64,000 nucleotides of DNA from Sphingobacteriales bacterium (GTDB taxonomy: Bacteria; Bacteroidota; Bacteroidia; Chitinophagales; UBA2359). Shown here one piece after another: positions 18,350 to 25,989 of the stretch. The position numbers and the translations under genes were made by a program. Location of the stretch: assembly GCA_016711285.1 (NCBI GenBank), contig JADJTG010000002.1:558001-622000 (forward strand), in the 5' to 3' direction. The notes beneath the pieces were generated by a model, which was not told the origin of the DNA, made no database searches, and saw nothing but the letters and a program-made list of their open reading frames with translations. How positions within the stretch are numbered: position 1 is the first letter of the stretch; each line of letters begins with the position of its first letter.

Positions 18350-18898
18350 TTATAGAGATGTTTCATTGTCATCGCTGTTGCTGCCCTCTGCAAACCAACT
18401 GCTGTATTTGATGTAATTATGTGCGGTGCGGGTAATCATCGCTTTTGCTGTTTCTATGCTCAGTTCTTTTACTTTTTTGGCGGGTACACCTGCATAAATA
18501 CTGCCCGCCGCTATGTGCGTACCCTCTAACACTACCGCTCCTGCCGCCACAATACTGTTGCTCTCTATAATTGCGCCGTCCATCACAATAGCTCCCATAC
18601 CAATGAGTACATTGTCGTGAATGGTGCAGCCGTGAACGATGGCGTTGTGCCCCACAGATACGTCGTTGCCGATACGGGTGGGGGCTTTTTGATAAGTGCA
18701 ATGAATGGTGGCGTTGTCCTGAATATTGACGCGGTCGCCGATTTCGATAAAATGAACATCGCCGCGCACAACTGCATTGTACCATACGCTGCATTGCTTG
18801 CCCATACGCACCTGCCCGATGATAACCGCCGTTTCAGCAAAAAAGCAATCCTGCCCGTAGGTGGGTGCAATGCCGTGAATACTGCGAAAAATAGCCAT
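18350..18898 (-). CDS. Gamma-carbonic anhydrase-like hexapeptide-repeat protein
   Basis: A 182-residue protein made almost entirely of left-handed beta-helix hexapeptide repeats, such as VSVGHNAIVHGCTIHDNVLI. The GDVHFIEIGDRVNIQDNATI segment, the histidine in IHCTY and the pair in VGHNAIVHGC correspond to the zinc ligands of the gamma-carbonic anhydrase family (YrdA/PaaY type). An AGVPAKKVKEL motif closes the helix, followed by a C-terminal alpha-helix. It should form a cytoplasmic trimer. Whether it has real carbonic anhydrase activity cannot be told, since many homologues are poorly active. Confidence 0.85.
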   Translation of the reverse strand: MAIFRSIHGIAPTYGQDCFFAETAVIIGQVRMGKQCSVWYNAVVRGDVHFIEIGDRVNIQDNATIHCTYQKAPTRIGNDVSVGHNAIVHGCTIHDNVLIGMGAIVMDGAIIESNSIVAAGAVVLEGTHIAAGSIYAGVPAKKVKELSIETAKAMITRTAHNYIKYSSWFAEGSNSDDNETSL

Positions 18899-19012
18899 TT
18901 TTTCTGTGTAGAGAATGATGTGATGAGGAATAAAAGAAAAAAATATAACCTTATATTATTGAAATAAATATACTGTTTGATGCTTTAAAATGTATGCGGA
19001 GTTTTTCTTTTA

Positions 19013-19522
19013 TTATTTATATATTTTTATTTTATCTCCTAAAATTGTAGAACTTGGGATTATTATTTTATCTCCGTTTTCATCTTCAATTATTATAGAA
19101 TTTAAACTTATTTCTATTACTTTTCCTTTGTTGCTTTGAAATTCTATGATATCATTTATTTTGAAACGCCTGTTAAGTATAAGAAAAATCCCACTAAACA
19201 AGTTGTTAAAAATCTGCTGCGAAGCAAAACCTAATATTAAAGTTGTAGCTCCGGCTCCGGCAAGCAGCGAGTGTGCAAATGTATGCGTTATCGGCATCGT
19301 TAATAGTGCCCAGCCGAAACCCAAAAAATACACAATGGTCACAATCATATTTTTTAAAAAAATAAAACCCGTAGTATCTACCTGATGCTCCTTTGTCTTT
19401 TCTGTAATCAGTCTTTGGAGGTATTTGCTTAATAAAACAGCAAATAAAATTGTGAACCCAACTATTATAGAAAAAGCTACCACCGGTTCTAAATTGATAA
19501 ATATTTTTTTTATTTCTTCCAT
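19013..19522 (-). CDS. Short MscS-family mechanosensitive channel
   Basis: A 169-residue inner-membrane protein. It has three hydrophobic segments and the MscS pore-helix pattern (GAGATTLILGFASQQIFNNL). The beta domain follows (FSGIFLILNRRFKINDIIEF, then GKVIEISLNSIIIEDENGDK and IIIPSSTI). It stops directly after the beta domain and so lacks the C-terminal alpha/beta vestibule of full MscS. Such short forms exist in the family. It ends with a normal stop and no extension in another frame was noticed. Probable role: release of solutes under osmotic downshock. Confidence 0.82.
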   Translation of the reverse strand: MEEIKKIFINLEPVVAFSIIVGFTILFAVLLSKYLQRLITEKTKEHQVDTTGFIFLKNMIVTIVYFLGFGWALLTMPITHTFAHSLLAGAGATTLILGFASQQIFNNLFSGIFLILNRRFKINDIIEFQSNKGKVIEISLNSIIIEDENGDKIIIPSSTILGDKIKIYK

Positions 19523-19599
19523 TTTATCTTTTATTTGAATAATAAACAGTTTCGGTCATTTTATGCCTGATACAAAAATGTAAAAAATTCTGCTATTTA

Positions 19600-20744
19600 T
19601 TCCCTTTCGTGAGATAGATATTAATTTTTATTGATAAGGTCATCAATATGTTGTAAAATATTGACAATTTGATTTTTAGTAAATATTTTTTGTTTAGTTA
19701 GTTCATTGATATGCTGTTCAAATTTTTGTAAAGAGTCTTTACAATCAGCATTGTGCGTCACATTTAACCTTATCAAGTGTATGGCATACTCTACCAAATT
19801 AAGTTTTAGAGAGTAAGGAGTTAGGTATCTAAAATCTATTTCAAGATTTAATTGAGCCGTCAATTCTTGATAAATTGTTTTCATTTTGTCCTTATGTGTG
19901 CGGTTATTATCCAAATAAACAACTACTTTTTTAATCCCTTTATTTTGATAAATAAGTGATAAATCGGCAAAATATTGAGCTACTTGCTCGGCTTTGGCTA
20001 CTTGGTTGGCTTGGAACAGACAATCCGCATCAAAAAGGTCAATGGCTAAGAATCCGTTTAGTCTTGAACGTTTTTTTCATTGGTAACCACCAAAGGGCGC
20101 GTGTTTTTCTCTGCCCATCCGTAATAGGAGGTGGGTCTTTCACTTATCGAAAACTCGTCGTACATCAAAACGGCGGTGGTATCATCAGCTACCAAAAGTT
20201 GCTCTTTTAAGTCTGTAACAAAGGCTTTTTGTTTGTCTTTATCGGCATTGCCATAATCAAAATGGGCTTTCTGGTGGCTCAGATTTAAGCGTTCCAATAA
20301 GTCATAAATGCCTGATTTATAAACTACTCCATAGGTGGCTTTCAGGTAGGCTTTCATTTCGTTGCCTGTCCAAATATTCCCCTTTAAACCTACCCTCGAG
20401 GACGTTTATTTAAAACAACTTCCTTAAAATCAGACATTTGAAACTCGCTTAGTTGGCTGGGTTGTTTTCGCTCAACCCGCTTACATAATTGCTCAAAGCC
20501 GCCCATAATATACTCATTGATATATTTACGCACACTTTGCCAGTGTACGTTCAATTCCAAAGGGATTTCTTTAAATTCTTTCCCTTGATTATACAGAAAA
20601 ACGCAACGCAATTTCTTGCGTATGTATTCTATTTAATGACGATGATAATACTTCTGGTATTCTTTCTCGTCAAATCCTCTTTGTTCAAATTTTGTTCTAC
20701 TATAGCCCATAACACAAAGTTATAAAATATTAACCAAATGGGAA
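19600..20744 (-). mobile_element. IS630-family insertion sequence, copy 2 (1145 bp, inactivated)
   Basis: Near-identical to the element at 3079-4206, with the same TTCCC...GGGAA ends and TA on both sides (19598-19599 and 20745-20746). It keeps the 18-bp segment missing from copy 1 but is one base shorter in the first transposase frame. It sits 4 bases downstream of the stop of the disrupted exported-protein gene, so it did not itself interrupt that gene. Confidence 0.9.
19621..20710 (-). pseudogene. Inactivated IS630-type transposase
   Basis: Aligned with the intact copy, this one has a CAA-to-TAA nonsense change (20635-20633) about 26 codons into the first frame. It also has a one-base loss near 20391-20402, where ACCTCCGAGGGACG has become ACCCTCGAGGACG. 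The slippery heptamer and second frame (19621-19914 and upstream, with LDNNRTH and LNLVEYAI) are kept. Because the first frame is broken twice, a full transposase cannot be made, although the ends could still be moved by copy 1. Confidence 0.85.
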
Positions 20745-20748
20745 TAAG

Positions 20749-21338
20749 TTAAAAAACCTCCTTTCTATCTACGATTTTAATAATATCTTCTAAGCCCACT
20801 AATATAAAAATTTCTTCGTGGTAAGGCTCTAAGTACTTATTGTAATGTTTTAGATCTCCATAAATGGTATTCAATGGCGTACTCTTAACACTCCAAAATT
20901 CGCCATTTATTGCTTGTTCTTGTGTGTATCCCACTCCGTACTCACTTGTCATGCTCAGATAACTGAACAAGGTATCCGATGCTACATAATAAGAAAGTAT
21001 TTTTTCAGGAGTGTAGATATGATGAAGGGTGTCAATATAAACACCGTTTTTTCTAAGTACAAAATAAAAACCCCCTTCAGGTGCAGGAATATGAGATAAA
21101 TTATATTGTAGGTATGCTCGGCTATGCTGCTTGTACGATTGGGGTATTTGAGCTAATAAATCGGGTTTGTAAAATAAACTGTGTCAATTTTTTATAACTT
21201 TCTGATTATCAATATCAAAATTTGGCTTTAGCACAGTTTAATTTACACTCTCAATAAATCAGGAGTTTCGTTTTGCGCTTTTAGAGCTATGCCGGATATA
21301 AAAAGCAAAAAAACACAGTGCCAAATATTATTTTTCAT
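20749..21338 (-). pseudogene. Exported-protein gene interrupted by a 90-bp insertion
   Basis: The 5' part (from ATG at 21338) encodes a signal peptide (HCVFLLFISGIALKAQ) and NETPDLL, then runs into a 90-bp element and stops. The 3' part (21162 to the TAA at 20749) is open throughout and ends in ILVGLEDIIKIVDRKEVF. The 8-bp sequence AATAAATC flanks the element on both sides. Removing the element and one 8-bp copy joins both halves in the same frame as ETPDLLAQIPQSYKQ, giving about 166 residues. The family is unknown; it resembles in size the small exported proteins at 0.6-3 kb. Confidence 0.8.
21163..21252. mobile_element. MITE-like 90-bp insertion with 8-bp target duplication
   Basis: The element has related inverted ends: GGGTTTGTAAAATAAACTGTG on one side and, read inward from the other, GAGAGTGTAAATTAAACTGTG. 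The inner 15 bases (GTAAAATAAACTGTG) match with one mismatch. It is flanked by AATAAATC at 21155-21162 and 21253-21260. It is too small to code for anything. End sequence and target length are compatible with an IS256-type parent, but this is an inference; no parent element is present in the window. Confidence 0.75.
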
Positions 21339-21412
21339 ATATTGCCTTTTTTTAAAAGTATGTTCAACCTTTGAACGCCGATACTGTTTTTTTATTTTAA
21401 ATATAAAGAGAG

Positions 21413-22990
21413 ATGATGCAAACAACAAATTTTGATTACGATTATGTAGTTATCGGCAGTGGTTTTGGCGGCTCGGTATCGGCGTTGCGGCTCTCGGAAA
21501 AAGGCTACAAGGTACTCGTCATCGAAAAAGGAAAATGGTTCAATAAGCCCGAAGATTTTCCGAAAACCAACTGGAATTTGCGAAAATGGTTGTGGTTGCC
21601 GGATTTAAAAATGACGGGGCTTTTCAAACTCACCATTTTCAGGCATGTGGCGGTGTTGAGCGGTGCAGGTGTGGGCGGCGGCTCCTTGGTATATGCCAAT
21701 ACTTTGCCTGTGCCCAAATCTCCTTTTTTTAATTCGGGAGCGTGGCGCGGTTTGTGCGACTGGGAGCAGGAACTAAAACCTTTCTATGCCCTCGCCAAAC
21801 ACATGCTCGGTGCTACGCCACACCCTTATATGAGCAAAAGCGATAAAGTGATGCAAACCTTAGCCGAGCAAATGGGAAAACCGGAGGCTTTTCAAAAAAC
21901 GGAGGTGGCGGTGTATTTCGGCAAACCCGGCGAAACCGTCCCCGACCCCTATTTTGAAGGCAAGGGTCCTTCGCGTACCGGCTGTACCCTCTGCGGCGGC
22001 TGTATGTTGGGCTGCCGTTTTAATTCCAAAAACACCTTAGATAAAAATTATCTGTATCTCGCCCAACAATTTGGCTGCACCATCAAAGCCGAAACCGAAG
22101 TATATGATGTAGTACCAATCCACGAAGACGGTAGCGCGGGCTATACCATTCATTTCAAAGAGTCGCTTTCATATTTTCCTAAAAAAGGAAGCGTAACCGC
22201 CAAAGGGGTGGTATTTGCGGGCGGAGTACTCGGCACGATGGATTTGCTGCTGCGCCTGAAAGAAAAATCGCTGCCGCGTTTGTCGCCGATACTCGGCAAG
22301 GGTGTGCGCACCAACTCCGAAAGTTTGATAGGCGTGACGACTTTTGACAAAAAAACGAGTTTTTCCGAAGGTATCGCCATTGGTTCTATTGTAAATATTG
22401 ACGAAAACCGCCACATAGAGCCGGTAAAATATTCCGAAGGTTCGGGATTTTGGCGCATTTTTATGGCTCCTATGGTGCAGGGGAAAACCATGTCGGAGCG
22501 TTTTTATCGAATGATACAAGATTTTTTCCGCTATCCGGTTGCCAATTTAAAAGCATTTCTTATTGACGACTGGAGCAAACGCACCCAAATACTCTTGTAT
22601 ATGGAAAGCATCGACTCCACTTTGCAAATGAAACGCTCGCGCTGGGGCTTCAAAAAAACCGCTTTGGCAGAAGGAGAAGCACCTACCGCTTTTAACCCTG
22701 TGGCGCAGGATATTGCCCGCAAAGTAGAAAAAATCATCAACGGAAAAGCCATGGTGATGAATACCGAAACTTTGTTGGGTATTCCTTCTACGGCACATAT
22801 TTTGGGCGGAGCTTGTATGGGCGCAAATGCCGAAAGCGGCGTTATTGACAAAAATAATCGGGTATTCAATTATGAAAATATGCTGATATGCGATGGCAGT
22901 ATGATTTCCGCCAATATTGGCGTTAATCCGAGCCTCACCATCACGGCACTCACCGAAAGAGCCATGCACTTGATACCGCCCAAAGTCTGA
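21413..22990 (+). CDS. GMC-family FAD oxidoreductase with cysteine cluster
   Basis: A 525-residue protein beginning with the dinucleotide-binding motif (YVVIGSGFGGSVSALRLSE). The GMC-type AVLSGAGVGGGSLVYAN segment follows, and near the C-terminus CDGSMISANIGVNPSLTITA. It resembles the cholesterol oxidase/glucose-methanol-choline group. A Cys-x2-Cys-x2-Cys-x3-Cys cluster (GCTLCGGCMLGC, about residues 192-203) could hold an iron-sulfur centre. No signal peptide is seen. The substrate cannot be deduced; sterol or other alcohol oxidation is possible. It is a single gene with its own terminator. Confidence 0.85.
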   Translation: MMQTTNFDYDYVVIGSGFGGSVSALRLSEKGYKVLVIEKGKWFNKPEDFPKTNWNLRKWLWLPDLKMTGLFKLTIFRHVAVLSGAGVGGGSLVYANTLPVPKSPFFNSGAWRGLCDWEQELKPFYALAKHMLGATPHPYMSKSDKVMQTLAEQMGKPEAFQKTEVAVYFGKPGETVPDPYFEGKGPSRTGCTLCGGCMLGCRFNSKNTLDKNYLYLAQQFGCTIKAETEVYDVVPIHEDGSAGYTIHFKESLSYFPKKGSVTAKGVVFAGGVLGTMDLLLRLKEKSLPRLSPILGKGVRTNSESLIGVTTFDKKTSFSEGIAIGSIVNIDENRHIEPVKYSEGSGFWRIFMAPMVQGKTMSERFYRMIQDFFRYPVANLKAFLIDDWSKRTQILLYMESIDSTLQMKRSRWGFKKTALAEGEAPTAFNPVAQDIARKVEKIINGKAMVMNTETLLGIPSTAHILGGACMGANAESGVIDKNNRVFNYENMLICDGSMISANIGVNPSLTITALTERAMHLIPPKV

Positions 22991-23012
22991 AAAAAATTTT
23001 TTTAAAAAAAAC

Positions 23013-23050
23013 AAAAAAGGCGAAACCAAATGTTCAGTTTCGCCTTTTTT
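23013..23050. terminator. Bidirectional rho-independent terminator
   Basis: A perfect 14-bp stem (AAAAAAGGCGAAAC against GTTTCGCCTTTTTT) with a 10-base loop, between converging genes. Confidence 0.9.
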
Positions 23051-23106
23051 GTTTTTATCGTTGCGGAAAACGATAAAGAAAAACAAACACAATACGGTGT
23101 GTATTT

Positions 23107-24411
23107 TTATTTACTCCAACCCACTTCTTTTTTCATGGCTTCGTAAGAGGCAGGCAAATGATTGTAGTGCCATTTTTTTACCACCACACCATTGCTGATG
23201 AGTATAAGTCCCGGATTGGGGCGGTTCATGGTTTTGATGGGCGTGGCATCTAAGTTGTTGAAACTATAAATACCTTCGGTCAAAACATTGGCTTGGGCAA
23301 TATCGCTGCCCGTCAGCCCCGATACTTTTACGCCCTGTGCTGCGGCTTCTTTGAGCAGAGGATTCATTTGATTAAATCCTTCCCGATTGGCTTTATCGGT
23401 GTTGTAAGAAGTAACCCAGAGTTGTATGCCGCTATCTTCGAGCAGCTGCGCCTGTATTTCTTCGCCGACAGCGTTGGTGACAATAAAATCTTTGCAAGGC
23501 GGCAATTGTGGTTCGCGGATTACGTCATCTTCGCGCCCTACTTGTTTCCAGCCTTGTGCCACCAATGCCGAATATTCTTTAATCTGTACGGTTTTCTTTT
23601 CACCATTCGGGCTTTCCATCACAAATTTATTGATTATCAGCCCTTCATCTAAGCCCTCCGAAGAGGTGCATTTGCGCAAGTCTGTACCATTTTTATAAGC
23701 TCTGAAATCTACAATCGGCACGTTCCACACATTGCGCATCGTAAACCAAATACTCAATACCGACAAAATGCCCAACATGGTGTAGCGTGTGCTTTTTGAC
23801 AAATTGAAATAATAAGACGACAAATAAAATGCCGTTGTGAGTGCGCCCAGTATCATAATATTGATTTTTGCTCCTGTTCCGTATTTGTTGGTGAGCCACG
23901 CCGCCACTCCAAACGAAAACATTCCCAGCAATGCCACCCACCAGTATTCGTTGTTGCGCAGTGGGGTTATTTTTTTGCGAAAAAACCAAAAAACAAACAC
24001 CAGCACGGTGAGCAATACATCTTTTGAAAAGGTTTGAATGGGTTTGAGTTTCATAAAATCGCCGAAGCATCCGCAATCGGTAACTTTATTAGTGGTGAGG
24101 GTGAATCCGGTGAGGAACGTAAAAAACAAAATAATGGCAATATAGAGCCAAATGGTCGGAATCCAGAAAGTACCGAGCAGCAGCGAAATGCCCAAAATCA
24201 ATTCCAACACAATCATCAAAATAGAAAAAGCGAGCGAAGCCTCTGCCATTGTATGAAATAAGCCGCTCAGTGCGGGCATATATTCGGTGAACACTTCAAA
24301 ATACTCCTGCATTTTGATACCTGTTCCGGTGGGGTCAATGGCTTTTACGAGTCCTGAAAACACAAAAAAAGTGCCCAAAACAAAGCGCAGCCAGTGCATA
24401 AATATTTTCAT
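23107..24411 (-). CDS. DoxX-domain membrane protein, BT_3928 type
   Basis: A 434-residue protein. The N-terminal DoxX/MauE-like membrane domain has four helices (LRFVLGTFFVFSGLVKAIDP and TDCGCFGDFMKLKPIQTF). Three further hydrophobic segments follow, and then a C-terminal extramembrane domain of about 190 residues with a thioredoxin-like look (ILISNGVVVKKWHYNHLP). The CGCFGD pair is typical of MauE-type proteins linked to disulfide chemistry. The arrangement matches the Bacteroidota-specific BT_3928 family. A role in redox or protein-thiol maintenance at the membrane is likely but not proven. Confidence 0.83.
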   Translation of the reverse strand: MKIFMHWLRFVLGTFFVFSGLVKAIDPTGTGIKMQEYFEVFTEYMPALSGLFHTMAEASLAFSILMIVLELILGISLLLGTFWIPTIWLYIAIILFFTFLTGFTLTTNKVTDCGCFGDFMKLKPIQTFSKDVLLTVLVFVFWFFRKKITPLRNNEYWWVALLGMFSFGVAAWLTNKYGTGAKINIMILGALTTAFYLSSYYFNLSKSTRYTMLGILSVLSIWFTMRNVWNVPIVDFRAYKNGTDLRKCTSSEGLDEGLIINKFVMESPNGEKKTVQIKEYSALVAQGWKQVGREDDVIREPQLPPCKDFIVTNAVGEEIQAQLLEDSGIQLWVTSYNTDKANREGFNQMNPLLKEAAAQGVKVSGLTGSDIAQANVLTEGIYSFNNLDATPIKTMNRPNPGLILISNGVVVKKWHYNHLPASYEAMKKEVGWSK

Positions 24412-24487
24412 ATTTTTATTGCAGTTTTTTATTGTTATTGAAAATATGATATTTTTCTTTTCATTTTTTTAAAAAATAGCATAAAAC

Positions 24488-25036
24488 CTATGCTATCGCT
24501 TCCGATAATTTTATCAAAGCAAATAAAGCATAATTGATAATATCCAAATAATTGGCATCAATACCTTCGGAAATGAGTGTTTTTCCTTCATTGTCCTCTA
24601 TTTGTTTGATGCGCAACAATTTTACCAAAATCAAATCCGTAATAGACTCCACGCGCATCAGCCGCCATGCTTCGCCGTAGTCGTGGTTTTTGCGCAGCAT
24701 CAGAGCTTCGGCTTGGTGTGCGGCTTCGTTGTAGCGGGCGAGTGCCTGCGTCTCGCCCAATTCATCGGCGGTATCGCTCACGCCCAATTGCATTTGTATC
24801 AAAGCCATCAAAGCATAATTCACGATACCGATAAATTCGCTTTCCTGTGTATCGTCAATTTTTTGTTGGCGCACAGTCTGCAAAGTGCGCAGCCGTTGCG
24901 CTTTGATATAGATTTGGTCGGTGATGGAAGCGGTGCGCATAATGCGCCACGAAGTGCCGTAATCTTTGGTTTTTTTTTCAAAAATATCCCGACAAACTGC
25001 CAATTGTGATTGATATGCCTGTAAAGTATGATTCAT
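24488..25036 (-). CDS. DUF1599 protein
   Basis: A 182-residue protein from the ATG at 25036; an in-frame TTG-type start further up is less likely. It contains two similar halves: KKTKDYGTSWRIMRTASITDQI near the start and RKNHDYGEAWRLMRVESITDLI about 95 residues later. These are the two signature blocks of DUF1599. Each is followed by a hydrophobic IVNYALMALIQ or IINYALFALIK helix. The DYG-WR-MR pattern resembles nucleotide-pyrophosphatase-like helical folds, but no activity is assigned. Confidence 0.85.
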   Translation of the reverse strand: MNHTLQAYQSQLAVCRDIFEKKTKDYGTSWRIMRTASITDQIYIKAQRLRTLQTVRQQKIDDTQESEFIGIVNYALMALIQMQLGVSDTADELGETQALARYNEAAHQAEALMLRKNHDYGEAWRLMRVESITDLILVKLLRIKQIEDNEGKTLISEGIDANYLDIINYALFALIKLSEAIA

Positions 25037-25146
25037 TGCTCGGAGCGAAATAATGAAAACGCTCTGCAAAGAAAGTGTTTATAGCAATGTTTTACAAGCA
25101 AAAAATATTTAACTAAAATGTTAGTTGGTTAAAATAGGTTAATACA

Positions 25147-25890
25147 TTATTTTTTTGGGGCGCGTTTGGGGTCGTATTCAATGGTTTTTCGCTGTTGGTA
25201 TTCCACTTGCAATACCATCACATCTTTCACCAAGCGGCTCATTGCCAGCGAGTCGGTGCCGTCGTAGTAGCCGCGAATGATGCGGTTTCTGTCCACCAAT
25301 ACCATTTTTTCGGTATGATCAAACATGTCCACGCTGCCCTGCGCGCCGGGCATGGCGGTTACAAAATAATTGCTTTTCACAAAAGGATAAAATTCATCGC
25401 GCGTGTAGCCACTTAAAAATTTCCAGCGTGTAAAGTCGGCATTGTAGTGTTGTCCGTATTCTTTGAGTATTTGCGGCGTATCGTAGTCGGGATCAACGGT
25501 ATGCGACAGAAACAAGAGGTTTTTTTCATCTTTGAGGCGGGTTTGGAGTTTTTCGAGACTTTTGGACAATTTGGGGCAAATCGTACCGCAGCGTGTAAAG
25601 AAAAAGTCTGCGATATAAATATGGTCGGTTAAGTTTTTTTCGCTGAAAGGCAGACCGTCTTGGTCTATAAATTGAAAGGGTCCAATGCGATGATACAGGG
25701 TATCTTTCACACGAATAGTATTGTCGCTCTGAAACTCATCTGTAATCGGGAAATAGCGTTTAAGCGGCTGCAATACATCTGCACCACCCGGACGGCCATA
25801 CAGGGCAGGAAGTATATAATAAAATGTAAAAGAAAAAAATACTCCCGCAAACAATACCAACAAACCCAATAGTTTTTGTCGAGAAGTCAT
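25147..25890 (-). CDS. SCO1/SenC-type copper chaperone
   Basis: From ATG at 25890, 247 residues with one N-terminal membrane anchor (LLGLLVLFAGVFFSFTFYY) and a thioredoxin-fold domain. The copper ligands are present: Cys101 and Cys105 in TRCGTICP and His192 in FDHTEKM. SCO proteins deliver copper to the CuA site of cytochrome c oxidase on the periplasmic side. A DUF420 gene, also often linked to cytochrome oxidase genes, lies 31 kb away, so it is not a linked operon here. A hairpin terminator separates it from the upstream acylase gene. Confidence 0.9.
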   Translation of the reverse strand: MTSRQKLLGLLVLFAGVFFSFTFYYILPALYGRPGGADVLQPLKRYFPITDEFQSDNTIRVKDTLYHRIGPFQFIDQDGLPFSEKNLTDHIYIADFFFTRCGTICPKLSKSLEKLQTRLKDEKNLLFLSHTVDPDYDTPQILKEYGQHYNADFTRWKFLSGYTRDEFYPFVKSNYFVTAMPGAQGSVDMFDHTEKMVLVDRNRIIRGYYDGTDSLAMSRLVKDVMVLQVEYQQRKTIEYDPKRAPKK

Positions 25891-25930
25891 AATCAACTAA
25901 AAAGATGTGAGTAATAAAAAAAATAATAAC

Positions 25931-25971
25931 ACCTCCCATAAGCGTAAGTTGTATTTATCTTACAGGGAGGT
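25931..25971 (-). terminator. Rho-independent terminator after the acylase gene
   Basis: ACCTCCC and GGGAGGT form the outer stem, with GTAAG and CTTAC pairing inside. On the minus strand it is followed by a T-rich run, ending transcripts of the penicillin acylase gene. Confidence 0.7.
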
Positions 25972-25989
25972 AGTAGGTTTAAAACACTT

